The notes below the pieces were generated by a model. It saw nothing but the letters and a program-made list of their open reading frames with translations. It did not search any database and had not been told where the DNA came from. From assembly GCA_937983405.1 (NCBI GenBank), contig CALJZN010000064.1, positions 1 to 45,283 on the forward strand: a stretch of DNA of 45,283 bases, in the 5' to 3' direction. Both the position numbers and the translations under genes were made by a program. Position 1 is the stretch's first letter; each line of letters begins with the position of its first letter. Origin of the DNA: an uncultured Paracoccaceae bacterium (lineage in GTDB: Bacteria > Pseudomonadota > Alphaproteobacteria > Rhodobacterales > Rhodobacteraceae). This document shows, piece by piece, positions 34,678 through 43,542 of this stretch.

Positions 34678-36255
34678 TCAGTTCTCGAGCCAGAGGTTGG
34701 TCATGCGGGTGTTGTAGTAGGTCGAGAAGCCCTTCACGTTGGCCCGCACCGCCTGCACCTTGGGCGCCACGCCGAGGGGAACCGCCATCACGGTTTCCAG
34801 CGCCCGGCGCTGGGCGCGGGCGAAGGCCGCCTGCCGGTCCGCAAGCGCGGTCGCCGTCTGCACCTCGCGGAAGGCCGCCATGAACTCGGGGTCAACCTTC
34901 AGGTCCACGGGCTTGTGCACCGGGTTCGGTTCGGCCATCTGGCGCAGGGTCTGCGGCCCGCCCAGCGCGATCACGGTGATCCAGCCGGTGTGGAAGACGT
35001 TCCAGCCCGTGGTCTCCTGCTGGCTTTTGGCCAGCGCCGCCGGCCAGTCCAGCACCAGAAGCTCGGCGTTCATGCCCGCGGCCTTGAGCTGCTCGGCCAT
35101 CACCAGCGAGGTGTTGTACATCACCGGAAACTGGCGGTTGGTCAGCAGCACGATGGGCGTGCCGTCATAGCCCGCCTCAGCCAGCAGCGCCTTTGCCCGC
35201 TCGGGGTCGGCCTGGTTCAGAAGCTCGGCGCCCTCCTCGGTGTAGTAAAGCTGCCCGGGGAACTGGAAGCCCATGTTGAGCTTGTAGTTGCCTTCCGTCG
35301 CCGCCTCCATGATCTCGTCGAAGTCCAGCGCGGCGAGCATCGCCTGGCGGACCTTGAGGTTGTCGGTGGGCGGCGCCGAGTGGTTGGGGTAGAACACGTT
35401 CATCCAGAAGGTGTCGCGCCGGGTCACGGTCAGGTTCGGGTCGGCGGCAAGACGGGCCTGCGAGGCGGCGGGCACGTCCTCGACCCCGTGCACCTCGCCC
35501 ACCTCGAGCGCCGCGGTGCGCGAGGCCGCCTCGGTCATCATGCGGAAGGTCACGGCATCGAGGCAGGCGACGCGGCGCCCGCCCATCCCCGACATCGTGT
35601 CGTAACGGGTATCGGGCTGGTAGCCGTCGTGTCGCACGATGCGCACGAAGCTGTCGGCGCGGAACTCGTCGAGCTTGTAGGGCCCGGTGCCGATGACGGG
35701 CAGCTGCTGCGGCGGGGCGCCCTCGTGCTCGGCCGGGATGATCGAGACGGGCACGGTGAAGACCGACAGCGCCTCGAGGAACAGCGGCCGCGCCTCGCGC
35801 AGGCGCAGCACGAAGGTCCGCGGGTCGGGGGCCTCCCAGCCCTCGACCGGCTCGAGGATGCCGCGGTCCACGCCGACCTGGGCGTAGCGGTTGAACGAGG
35901 CCACCACATCCGCCGAGGTCATCGTCTTGCCGTTGTGGAACGTCACGCCGTCGCGCAGCGTGAAGGTATAGGCCAGCCCGTCGTCGCTGACCGAGACATC
36001 CTCGGCCAGTTGCAGGATCGGGTTCATGTTGTCGTCGCGGGTGATGAGCGACTCGTAGATGTTCAGCGCCACGTTGCGCGTGGCGGTGGAGTTCGACACA
36101 TGCCAGTCGAGCCCCGGCACCTGCGCCTCGAGCGCGAAGATCAGCTCGCCGCCCGTGACGGGGCAGGTGAAGGGCTCGGCCGCGGCGGCGCCTGCGGCAA
36201 GGGCCAGTGCGGCGGTCGCCATGGTCAGGCGGGTTCGCCTGTGGATCGTCGGCAT
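34678..36255 (-). CDS. Peptide/opine-type ABC transporter substrate-binding protein
   Basis: A 525-residue periplasmic binding protein of family 5. The signal peptide is MPTIHRRTRLTMATAALALAAGAAAA, followed by EPFTCPVTGGELIFALEAQVPGLDW. The conserved YESLITRDDNMNPILQLAEDVSVSDDGLAYTFTLRDGVTFHNG block is clear. These proteins carry peptides, opines, nickel or glycosides; with sugar-acid enzymes on both sides, a conjugated sugar acid is plausible. The start codon lies inside the 3' end of the LacI gene (31-base overlap), with AGGGGAG before it. Confidence 0.92.
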   Translation of the reverse strand: MPTIHRRTRLTMATAALALAAGAAAAEPFTCPVTGGELIFALEAQVPGLDWHVSNSTATRNVALNIYESLITRDDNMNPILQLAEDVSVSDDGLAYTFTLRDGVTFHNGKTMTSADVVASFNRYAQVGVDRGILEPVEGWEAPDPRTFVLRLREARPLFLEALSVFTVPVSIIPAEHEGAPPQQLPVIGTGPYKLDEFRADSFVRIVRHDGYQPDTRYDTMSGMGGRRVACLDAVTFRMMTEAASRTAALEVGEVHGVEDVPAASQARLAADPNLTVTRRDTFWMNVFYPNHSAPPTDNLKVRQAMLAALDFDEIMEAATEGNYKLNMGFQFPGQLYYTEEGAELLNQADPERAKALLAEAGYDGTPIVLLTNRQFPVMYNTSLVMAEQLKAAGMNAELLVLDWPAALAKSQQETTGWNVFHTGWITVIALGGPQTLRQMAEPNPVHKPVDLKVDPEFMAAFREVQTATALADRQAAFARAQRRALETVMAVPLGVAPKVQAVRANVKGFSTYYNTRMTNLWLEN

Positions 36256-37400
36256 CCTCGATACTCCCCTGGTTGTGGCCCTGCGGCCGTTGCCCCGCCC
36301 GGTCCGGGCGGAGAAGCCTGTGCTGCCGGCGCGGCCCCGCGCACCGAGGACCGGTGCGGCATGAAATCGACCGGCAGAAGCATGCGGCGGACGGGAAAGG
36401 CCCCCGTCTCGATCCGCGCGATCATCGCCCGCGCGGCCTCTTCGCCCAGCTCGAAGGCGGGCGAGCGCACCGTGGTCAGCTCGGGCGTGGCATAACGCCA
36501 GATGTCGAAGGCGTTGAAGCCGGTCACCCGCACGTCGTGGGGCACCGACAGGCCGCGGGCGACAAGCCATTTCAGCGCCGCGATGGCCATGCGGTCGTTG
36601 CCGCCGATCACCGCGTCGGGCAGGCCGTGGCGGCCGACATGGGCGGCCAGCGCGGCCTGCGTCGCCTCGAACCCCTCGCCGTCCGCGGCCACAAGGTGGA
36701 AGGCGGGCGGCACGGGCAGGCTGGCCAGCACGTCGCGCACGCCCTGGGCGCGCCGCTCCATCGCCGGCCAGGCAAGCGCCGGCACCAGCATCACCGCCTG
36801 GCGCGTGGGCTCGGCGAACAGATGCCGGGCGATCATCGCCGCTCCGCCGCGGTCGTCCTGCAGCACGGCGCAGGCGTCCGTCGCGTCCTCGGGCAGGTCC
36901 TCCTGCACCAGGACCAGCGGCTGGCCGAGGGCGGCGACGCGCGCGAGCAGCGCGCGCCGCTCGGCCTCGGGGCCCGACAGCACCAGGCACAGGCCGTCGG
37001 TCGCCACCCGCCGCATCACTGCGGCACTGTCCAGCGCGGCGGCGTCTGCGCCCTCCAGCAGGATCGCGTAGCCACGGCTGCGGAAGACGTCGGTCATCCC
37101 CGCCAGCAGCGCGGCGGTGAAGGGATCGGACAGGTAGTGCGGCGAGGGGTCGACCATCACCACCCCCACCGCCATGTGCCGGTTGGTGCGCAACAGCCGC
37201 GCGCCCGCGTTCGGCCGGTAGCCCAGCGCCTCGCAGGCCGCGAGCACCCGCGCGCGCAGCTCGGCGCCCACCTGCCCCTCGCGCCCGTTCACGACGTTCG
37301 AGACGGTCATGGGCGTCGTCCCCGCCGCCCGCGCCACATCCCGCAGCGTCACCTGGGCGCGGCGCGGGGCGTCGGGGGCAGGGCCGCGGGCGGGGCGCAT
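36225..37400 (-). CDS. LacI-family transcriptional regulator
   Basis: A 391-residue LacI-type repressor. The helix-turn-helix is VTLRDVARAAGTTPMTVSNVVNGREGQVGAELRARVLAA, with hinge-region GYRPNAGARLLRTNRHMAVGVVM. The periplasmic-binding-like domain ends around RRMLLPVDFMPHRSSV, after which a Pro/Gly/Ala-rich tail of about 40 residues overlaps the start of the binding-protein gene; family members are normally 330-350 residues, so the tail may be a stop-codon extension. It starts at TGATG, sharing one base with the dehydratase stop. It sits in the middle of the operon it probably controls, with a LacI-like operator in front of the first gene at 41958. Confidence 0.92.
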   Translation of the reverse strand: MRPARGPAPDAPRRAQVTLRDVARAAGTTPMTVSNVVNGREGQVGAELRARVLAACEALGYRPNAGARLLRTNRHMAVGVVMVDPSPHYLSDPFTAALLAGMTDVFRSRGYAILLEGADAAALDSAAVMRRVATDGLCLVLSGPEAERRALLARVAALGQPLVLVQEDLPEDATDACAVLQDDRGGAAMIARHLFAEPTRQAVMLVPALAWPAMERRAQGVRDVLASLPVPPAFHLVAADGEGFEATQAALAAHVGRHGLPDAVIGGNDRMAIAALKWLVARGLSVPHDVRVTGFNAFDIWRYATPELTTVRSPAFELGEEAARAMIARIETGAFPVRRMLLPVDFMPHRSSVRGAAPAAQASPPGPGGATAAGPQPGEYRGCRRSTGEPA

Positions 37401-39130
37401 CAGTGCGACACCCGCGGCACGCCGTCGCCCGACCCGCCGACGAGGAAATCCAGGTCCGCGCCACGGTCGGCCTGCAGCACATGCTCGACGTAAAGCTTCT
37501 CCCACCCCCGCGTCTGCGGCGCGACGAAGGGCGGGCGGGCGGCTCGGCGGCGGGCGAGGTCGCCCGCGTCCACCTCGAGCGTCAGGGTCCGCGCCGCCAC
37601 GTCCAGCGCGATCCGGTCGCCATCCTCCACCAGCGCCAGCGGCCCGTCCGCCGCCGCCTCGGGCGCGATGTGCAGCACCACCGTGCCATAGGCCGTCCCG
37701 CTCATCCGGCCGTCCGACAGGCGGACGACGTCGCGCACCCCGGCCTGCAGCAGCTTCTTCGGGATCGGCAGGTTGCCGATCTCGGCCATGCCCGGATAGC
37801 CCTTCGGCCCCGCCCCCTTCAGCACGAAGACCGAGGTCGCATCGCAATCCAGCGCGGGGTCGTCGATGCGCGCCTTCAGGTCGTCGGGTCCCTCGAACAC
37901 CACCGCCCGGCCGCGGTGGCGCATCAGCGCGGGCGTGGCGGCCGAGGGCTTGATCACCGCGCCGTCGGGCGCGAGGTTGCCGCGCAGCACCGCGATGCCG
38001 CCCTCGGCCCGCAGCGGCGCGTCGACCGGCAGGATCACCTTGGGGTCGTGCACCGCGGCCCCCGCCAGCCCCGCCCCGAGGTTCTGCCCGGTCACGGTCG
38101 GCGCGTCGAGGTCCAGCCGGTCGGCGATGGCGGCCAGCACAGCCGGCACGCCGCCGGCGTGAAAGAAATCCTCCATCAGGTAGTCGCCCGACGGCATCAG
38201 GTTGACGATGGTCGGCACGCCGCGGCCGAAGGCATCCCAGTCGTCCAGCGTGAAGGGCACGCCCAGCCGCCCGGCGATGGCCAGAAGGTGCACCACCGCG
38301 TTGGTCGAGCCCCCCAGCGCCGCGTTCAGCCGCACCGCGTTGGCAAAGGCCGCGCGGGTGAGGATTTGCGACAGCCGCAGCCGCTCCCGGGCCATCGCCA
38401 CCGCGCGCACGCCGCTGGCGAAGGCCAGCGCCCGGCGCCGCGCATCCACCGCCGGGATCGCGCCGTTGCCGGGCAGGGCCACGCCCAGCCCCTCGCACAG
38501 GCTTGCCATGGTCGAGGCGGTGCCCATCGTCATGCAGGACCCCGCCGAGGGCGACATCGCCGCCTCGGCCGCCATGAAGTCGGCGAGGCTCATCTCGCCC
38601 GCCGCCACCGCCTCCTTGAAGCGGATCACATCGGTGCCCGAGCCCAGCCGCCGCCCCTGCCAGCGCCCCGACAGCATCGGCCCGCCCGAAACGACGATGG
38701 CGGGCAGGTCCACACTGGCCGCCCCCATCAGACAGGCCGGCGTGGTCTTGTCGCAGCCCACCAGCAGCACCACCGAATCCATGGGTTGCGAGCGGATCGC
38801 GGCCTCGACATCCATGCTGGCAAGGTTGCGATACAGCATCGTCGTCGGCCGCATCAGCGGCTCGGACAGCGACAGGACGGGAAACTCCAGCGGAAAGCCC
38901 CCCGCCGCATAGACCCCGCGCTTCACATGCTCGGCCAGCTCGCGCAGATGACCGTTGCAGGGCGTGAGGTCGGACCAGGTGTTGCAGAGGCCCACGACCG
39001 GGCGGCCGTCGAACATCTCGGCCGCGTGGCCCTGGTTCTTCAGCCAGCTGCGGTAGATGAAGCCGTAGCTGTCCTGCCGGCCGAACCATTCGCGGCTGCG
39101 CAGCGGCTTGGTGCCGGGATCGTCCGCCAT
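37400..39130 (-). CDS. IlvD/Edd-family sugar-acid dehydratase
   Basis: A 576-residue dehydratase that turns an aldonic acid into its 2-keto-3-deoxy derivative. Cysteine ligands for a [2Fe-2S] cluster are C58 (DLTPCNG), C126 (VGCDKTTPAC) and C199 (SAGSCMTMGTAST), each one position before the Cys59/127/200 set of L-arabinonate dehydratase of Rhizobium. K128 matches the carbamylated lysine, and RMSGTAYGT holds the base serine. Length and motifs fit the arabinonate/xylonate dehydratase branch rather than IlvD of valine synthesis. It lies 7 bases after the amidohydrolase gene and overlaps lacI by one base. Confidence 0.92.
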   Translation of the reverse strand: MADDPGTKPLRSREWFGRQDSYGFIYRSWLKNQGHAAEMFDGRPVVGLCNTWSDLTPCNGHLRELAEHVKRGVYAAGGFPLEFPVLSLSEPLMRPTTMLYRNLASMDVEAAIRSQPMDSVVLLVGCDKTTPACLMGAASVDLPAIVVSGGPMLSGRWQGRRLGSGTDVIRFKEAVAAGEMSLADFMAAEAAMSPSAGSCMTMGTASTMASLCEGLGVALPGNGAIPAVDARRRALAFASGVRAVAMARERLRLSQILTRAAFANAVRLNAALGGSTNAVVHLLAIAGRLGVPFTLDDWDAFGRGVPTIVNLMPSGDYLMEDFFHAGGVPAVLAAIADRLDLDAPTVTGQNLGAGLAGAAVHDPKVILPVDAPLRAEGGIAVLRGNLAPDGAVIKPSAATPALMRHRGRAVVFEGPDDLKARIDDPALDCDATSVFVLKGAGPKGYPGMAEIGNLPIPKKLLQAGVRDVVRLSDGRMSGTAYGTVVLHIAPEAAADGPLALVEDGDRIALDVAARTLTLEVDAGDLARRRAARPPFVAPQTRGWEKLYVEHVLQADRGADLDFLVGGSGDGVPRVSH

Positions 39131-39137
39131 GGCGCCC

Positions 39138-39998
39138 TCAGCCCGGATACCCGCCGTGCCACCAGTGGGCCAGCGGGTCGGAGTGGAGGATGGCGTCGAT
39201 CGTCTCCTGCGCCACGCGGGGCAGGGCAGTGCCCTCGACCTGGGCGTTGATCCCCTTCAGCCCGGCGATCGACTCCTCGACCGTGGCAAAGGGGAAATCG
39301 GTGCCCCAGAAGATCTTGTCGCGGGTGGCGATGGTGTATTCCTGCGCGCAGACCAGGATGTTCCAGAACTGCCAGGGGCGGTAACAGAGCGCCGAGACCT
39401 CGGCATAGACATTTGGGTGCTTGCGCGCCACCACGATGGCCTCGCCCCACCAGGGGTGGCCCATATGGGCCATGATCATCTTCAGATCGGGGTGGCGGCG
39501 CGCGATCTCGTCCACATCCGCGGGCATGCCGCAGCGCAGCGGCGCATTCGCGCCGTAGGTCGTGCCCATGTGCATGGTCAGCGGCAGGTTGTGGCGGATG
39601 CAGTAGCGATAGAGCGGCTCCATCCGCGGATCGAGCAGCGAGACGCCGCTGTAGATGGGCCCGGTCTTGACCCCCTTCAGCCCCAGCGTGCGGTGGGCGT
39701 GCTCGAGCAGCTCCATCGCGTCGCGCCGGCGCGGATCGACATGGGCGAAGCCGATGAACTTGCCCGGGTCGCGGGCGACAAGCCGCGCGGTCACCTCGTC
39801 GTCGCCCTCGACCCCGATCGAGTCGCCGTAGCGGATGGTGAAGACGATGGCGCGATCCACCCCCTTCATCGCCTCGACCACCGTGTCGGGGTCGGCGCGC
39901 AGGGCGAACGATCCGGGCCGCGCGAAGCGCGCGATCTCGGCGTGCTGGGGCAGAATATGGGCGTCCTCGTAGACGTTCACATGGCAGTCGCAGATCAT
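39138..39998 (-). CDS. Amidohydrolase 2 family protein (lactonase/hydrolase-like), altered first metal motif
   Basis: A 286-residue TIM-barrel amidohydrolase. The family pattern is seen in GVKTGPIYSG, TMHMGT, IMAHMGHPWWGEA and the strand-8 aspartate in FWGTDFPF. The opening metal motif, however, reads DCHVN (H6-x-N8) instead of HxH. Relatives include lactonases (fuconolactonase, pyrone dicarboxylate lactonase) and decarboxylases. Between a dehydratase and an aldolase gene, a lactonase that opens a sugar lactone is the simplest role. The ATG at 39998 is preceded by GAGG next to the RraA stop; the longer frame to 40202 is read-through. Confidence 0.85.
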   Translation of the reverse strand: MICDCHVNVYEDAHILPQHAEIARFARPGSFALRADPDTVVEAMKGVDRAIVFTIRYGDSIGVEGDDEVTARLVARDPGKFIGFAHVDPRRRDAMELLEHAHRTLGLKGVKTGPIYSGVSLLDPRMEPLYRYCIRHNLPLTMHMGTTYGANAPLRCGMPADVDEIARRHPDLKMIMAHMGHPWWGEAIVVARKHPNVYAEVSALCYRPWQFWNILVCAQEYTIATRDKIFWGTDFPFATVEESIAGLKGINAQVEGTALPRVAQETIDAILHSDPLAHWWHGGYPG

Positions 39999-40006
39999 CG
40001 CGGGCC

Positions 40007-40666
40007 TCACAGGATGCCGTGGCGGGCAAAGACGGCGGCAAGCGTGTCGCCGCGGCGAAGCTCGGCAAGCGTGCTGCGCTCGCCCCTCAGTTTCTCGAAG
40101 GCGCGCGCCAGCACCTCGGCCTCGGCCGCCTGCGGAACCACCACGACCCCGTCGGCATCGCCGAACACCAGATCGCCGGGCGCCACGGGCACGCCCGCGC
40201 ATTCCACCGGCACGTCCAGCGCCATGATCCGCCCGCGCCCGCGGGAATCCAGCGGAGCGATCCCGCCGTGGAACACCGGAAAGCGCATCGCGCGGATCGC
40301 CTTGATGTCGCGCACGCAGCCGTCCATCAGCGCCCCCGCCGCGCCGCGGACCGACGAGGCGGTGGACAGAAGCTCTCCCCAGGGTGCGATGCGGCCGGGG
40401 TTCGAGCAGGCGAAGACCGGGATCTCGCCGGGCGTGAGGCTGTCGATCAGCGCGATCTCAAGCTCGTAGGGGTTGACCCCCTCCTCGATGTGCCAGACCT
40501 CCATGAACACGGCGGTGCGGGCGCGGCCCACCATCACCAGCCCGTCGTCCAGCGGGCGGATGCGCGACGGCAGCGCCTGCTTCGTCAGCCCCGCCGCGTC
40601 GAGGCAGTCGGACAGCAGCGCCGCGAAAAGCTGCTCGCCCAGGGCGGGAAGGCTGTGGTGGGTCAT
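40007..40666 (-). CDS. RraA-like aldolase/decarboxylase
   Basis: A 219-residue protein of the RraA/HMG aldolase fold. The family motif DGCVRDIKAIRAMRFPVF contains the conserved arginine and aspartate, and GDLVFGDADGVVVVP is also characteristic. RraA relatives cleave 4-hydroxy-2-oxo acids (4-hydroxy-4-methyl-2-oxoglutarate/4-carboxy-4-hydroxy-2-oxoadipate aldolase) or decarboxylate oxaloacetate. After sugar-acid dehydration, such an enzyme could split the keto-deoxy acid to pyruvate and a smaller aldehyde or acid. Its start overlaps the enolase-superfamily gene by ATGA. Confidence 0.88.
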   Translation of the reverse strand: MTHHSLPALGEQLFAALLSDCLDAAGLTKQALPSRIRPLDDGLVMVGRARTAVFMEVWHIEEGVNPYELEIALIDSLTPGEIPVFACSNPGRIAPWGELLSTASSVRGAAGALMDGCVRDIKAIRAMRFPVFHGGIAPLDSRGRGRIMALDVPVECAGVPVAPGDLVFGDADGVVVVPQAAEAEVLARAFEKLRGERSTLAELRRGDTLAAVFARHGIL

Positions 40667-41895
40667 CGCGCGGGGGCTCCTGTGGGGGCAAGGGGGGCGC
40701 CGCTGCGGCGGCGGATCGCGGCGCTCGAGGCCAGCACCTCGGGCCGCGGCGCGGTGCCGAGGCCCGGCGCCTCCAGCGGGCGCATCTGCCCGCCCGCGAC
40801 GGGCGGCAGGGCGGTGACCAACTCGCCATACCAGCCGCGCAGGTAGGCGCGCACGGTCTCCTGGATCATCGCGGTCGGTGCCCAGATCGACAGATGCGTG
40901 CCCGCGACATAGCCGATGGGGCCGGTGCAGTCGTGCACCGCCACGGGCAGCTGCGCCGCCGCCGCCATGTCGCAGATCGCGCGTGCCTGCGTGATGCCGC
41001 CGCACCAGCCGGGATCGCACGACACGACGCCGGGGATGCGCGCCGCGATCAGCGGCAGGAAGGCCGCGGCGGGGCCCAGCGTCTCGCAGGCCAGGATCGG
41101 CGTGCGGCTTTCCCGCGCCAGCAACGCCAGCGCGGCGGCGTCGTCCATCCGCACCGGGTCCTCGACCCACAGCAGGCCCAGATCCTCGGCGGCGCGGATG
41201 ATGCGCCGGGCGCTGGCCAGATCCCACAGCGCGTGCAGCTCCAGCATCATCTCCATCGCGCCGCCGACCGCGGCCCGGATCGCCCGGAAGGGGGCCAGCC
41301 CCGCCTCGATCTGCGCGTCGGTGACGCCGACGCCGCCGTTGGCGAAGGCGGCGCGGTCGAGCGGCCAGATCTTCATCGCCGTGACGCCCTCGGCCAGCAG
41401 GTCGCGGGCAAGCTGCGCGGGCGCCTCCTCGAACGCCCGCAGGTCGTCCAGCGGGTGGCGCGCGCGGTCCAGCCCGAACCAGGCGTCCACCCCCGCCTCG
41501 CGCGGGGCGGTGACATAGTGCGGGCCGGCGCAGGTGTTGTAGATGCGGATCGCCTCGCGCGCCGCCCCGCCCAGCAGGCGGTGCAGCGGCATGTCCGCGG
41601 CCTGTCCGGCAATGTCCCACAGCGCGATGTCGAACGCTGCCGCCGCCCGCATCTCGACCCCGGACGAGGCATAGCCCACCGGCCCGCGCACCAGCCGGGC
41701 GTTGATCGCCGCGGGGCGGGTGGCGCCTCCGCCCAGGAATTCTGGCGCGATCCGGGCGTGGATGTGCGCCTCGACCGCCTCGGGGGCAAAGAACGCCTCG
41801 CCCCAGCCGGTCAGCCCGGCATCGGTCTCGACCCCCAGCCATATCAGGTTGGCGTGGCCGGCCAGGCGGACCGTCTCGATGGCCGTGATCCGCAT
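40663..41895 (-). CDS. Enolase-superfamily dehydratase (mandelate racemase/muconate lactonizing type)
   Basis: A 410-residue MR/MLE-branch enzyme, first gene of the long operon and a distant paralog of the protein at 29604-30776. Metal ligands are E219 (MLELHALWD, Glu in place of the more common Asp), E245 (WVEDPVRM) and E271 (ACETL). K175 is in MKIWPLD; D294 (CDPGWCGG) and H321 (VHDCTGP) form the putative base dyad. Expected to dehydrate or epimerise an acid sugar or hydroxy acid. A LacI-like operator lies 63 bases upstream of its ATG. Confidence 0.9.
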   Translation of the reverse strand: MRITAIETVRLAGHANLIWLGVETDAGLTGWGEAFFAPEAVEAHIHARIAPEFLGGGATRPAAINARLVRGPVGYASSGVEMRAAAAFDIALWDIAGQAADMPLHRLLGGAAREAIRIYNTCAGPHYVTAPREAGVDAWFGLDRARHPLDDLRAFEEAPAQLARDLLAEGVTAMKIWPLDRAAFANGGVGVTDAQIEAGLAPFRAIRAAVGGAMEMMLELHALWDLASARRIIRAAEDLGLLWVEDPVRMDDAAALALLARESRTPILACETLGPAAAFLPLIAARIPGVVSCDPGWCGGITQARAICDMAAAAQLPVAVHDCTGPIGYVAGTHLSIWAPTAMIQETVRAYLRGWYGELVTALPPVAGGQMRPLEAPGLGTAPRPEVLASSAAIRRRSGAPLAPTGAPAR

Positions 41896-41953
41896 CGCCG
41901 TCGTGCCCCCGCTGCCGCGCCACCGGATCGGGTGGCGACGTCGCGCAGGTTAC

Positions 41954-41974
41954 GACTTTAACGTTAATGGAGTC
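41954..41974. promoter_or_regulatory. LacI-type operator upstream of the sugar-acid operon
   Basis: TTAACGTTAA (41958-41967) is a perfect palindrome with the central CG that typifies LacI/GalR operators, flanked by GACT and, further out, AGTC. It lies in the only AT-rich part of the 279-base space between the TRAP genes and the enolase-superfamily gene. The LacI gene at 36225-37400 is in the operon it fronts, so autoregulation is likely. Confidence 0.55.
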
Positions 41975-42174
41975 AACCTCCCGATGCCATCCCGACCTGC
42001 GGGATGGCCACGGGCGTCCGACGGCAGGCGGCGGCGGGCGGGCCAGCCCCTGCCCGCGACCGCGCCTGCAGGCGCAGCCGTGCGGCGCGTGGCCGCGCGC
42101 CGGGTCAGCTCAGGCGTAAGGGGTTCGCACCGGCCGCGCCCGGTGGGGGGCACCCCCGGGGCCCGCGACCGGGA

Positions 42175-43542
42175 TCAGCGCGCCAGCATCTGCGGCAGCC
42201 ACAGCACGATGGCGGGAAAGGCCAGGATCAGCGCCACGCGGACGATCTCGGCGGCGAAGAAGGGCATCACGCCCCTGAAGGTCTCGATCATCGGCACGTC
42301 GCGCGCCATGGCCGAGATCACGAACACGTTCATGCCCACGGGCGGGGTGATCAGGCCAAGCTCCACCACGATCAGCGCGAGGATGCCGAACCAGATCTTC
42401 AGATCGTCGGTGGACATGCCAAAGCCCGCGCCCGCCGCGCCCTGGAACGGGCCGCCGTTGAGCGCCACGAGCACCGGCCAGAAGAACGGGATCACCAGCA
42501 GGATCATGCTCAGACTGTCCATCAGGCAGCCGAGCAGGACGAGCGCGGCCAGCAGCAGCAGCAGCACCGTGAACGGCTCGAGTCCGGTGCCAAGGATCCA
42601 CTCGGCCGTCACCTGCGGCAGGCGCACCCGGCTGAGATAGATCTTCACAAGTTCCGCACCCAGCAGGATGAGGTAGATCATCCCCGAGGTCGCCGCCGTC
42701 TCGAGCAGGGCCGCGCGCCAGTCGGCCCAGGTCAGCCGGGTCTGGAACAGGCTGAACAGCCAGACCAGGAACACGCCGACCGCCGCCGCCGGGGTGGGGC
42801 CGTAGAGGCCGCCATAGATGCCGCCCAGCACAAGGCCGAAGATCACCAGCACCGGGATCACGCCGAGGCTGGCGGCGCGGAACTCGGCCCGGCTGCCCGC
42901 GCCTCCGGCGGGCCCGGCCCCGGGGCGCGCGGCGACGTAGACGGCGATGGTGAGCAGGAAGAAGACGACCGCGATCATCCCCGGCACGAAGGCCGCCATG
43001 AACATCGTGACGATGTTGGCCTCGACGATGATGGCATAGATCACCAGCACCACCGAGGGCGGGATCAGGATGCCCAGCACCCCGCCCGCGGCCAGCGTGC
43101 CCGTGGCCAGCGCCCCCGAATAGCGGTAGCGGCGCAGCTCGGGCAGGGCCACCTTGCCCATGGTGGATGCGGTGGCCAGCGACGATCCCGACACCGCGCC
43201 GAAGCCCGCGCAGGCGGCGATGGCGGCCATGGCGGTACCGCCGCGCATCCATCCCAGCCAGGCGTTCGTCGCCCGGAACAGCGCCTGGCTGAACCCCGCC
43301 CGGGTCGCCAGCGCGCCCATCAGGATGAACATGGGGATCACCGAGAGGTCGTAGTTCGAGAACACGCCGTAGGGCAGGTTCTTGAGCTGCGCCATCATCA
43401 CCCGCTGGCCGTTCGGGACGACCAGCATGATGCCCCCCGCGCCGACGAGGATCATCGCATAGGCCACGGGCATCCGCAGCACGATGAGCAGCAAGAGCGC
43501 GCCCAGCCCGAGAAAGCCCAGCGTGATCGGATCGGCCGTCAC
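42175..43542 (-). CDS. TRAP transporter large permease (DctM-like)
   Basis: A 455-residue, roughly 12-helix membrane protein forming the channel of a TRAP transporter, a sodium-driven carboxylate importer. Typical motifs include AACAGFGAVSGSSLATASTMGKVALPE, LAAGGVLGILIPPSVVLVIYAIIVE and ITPPVGMNVFVISAMA near the C terminus. The start is GTG, overlapping the small permease stop as GTGA. The gene ends 280 bases before the sugar-acid operon. Confidence 0.94.
   Translation of the reverse strand: MTADPITLGFLGLGALLLLIVLRMPVAYAMILVGAGGIMLVVPNGQRVMMAQLKNLPYGVFSNYDLSVIPMFILMGALATRAGFSQALFRATNAWLGWMRGGTAMAAIAACAGFGAVSGSSLATASTMGKVALPELRRYRYSGALATGTLAAGGVLGILIPPSVVLVIYAIIVEANIVTMFMAAFVPGMIAVVFFLLTIAVYVAARPGAGPAGGAGSRAEFRAASLGVIPVLVIFGLVLGGIYGGLYGPTPAAAVGVFLVWLFSLFQTRLTWADWRAALLETAATSGMIYLILLGAELVKIYLSRVRLPQVTAEWILGTGLEPFTVLLLLLAALVLLGCLMDSLSMILLVIPFFWPVLVALNGGPFQGAAGAGFGMSTDDLKIWFGILALIVVELGLITPPVGMNVFVISAMARDVPMIETFRGVMPFFAAEIVRVALILAFPAIVLWLPQMLAR

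Noticed and set aside
37403-39250. 615-residue plus-strand frame opposite the dehydratase
   Set aside because: The minus strand encodes an IlvD/Edd enzyme with all cluster cysteines; the plus frame has no recognisable domain.
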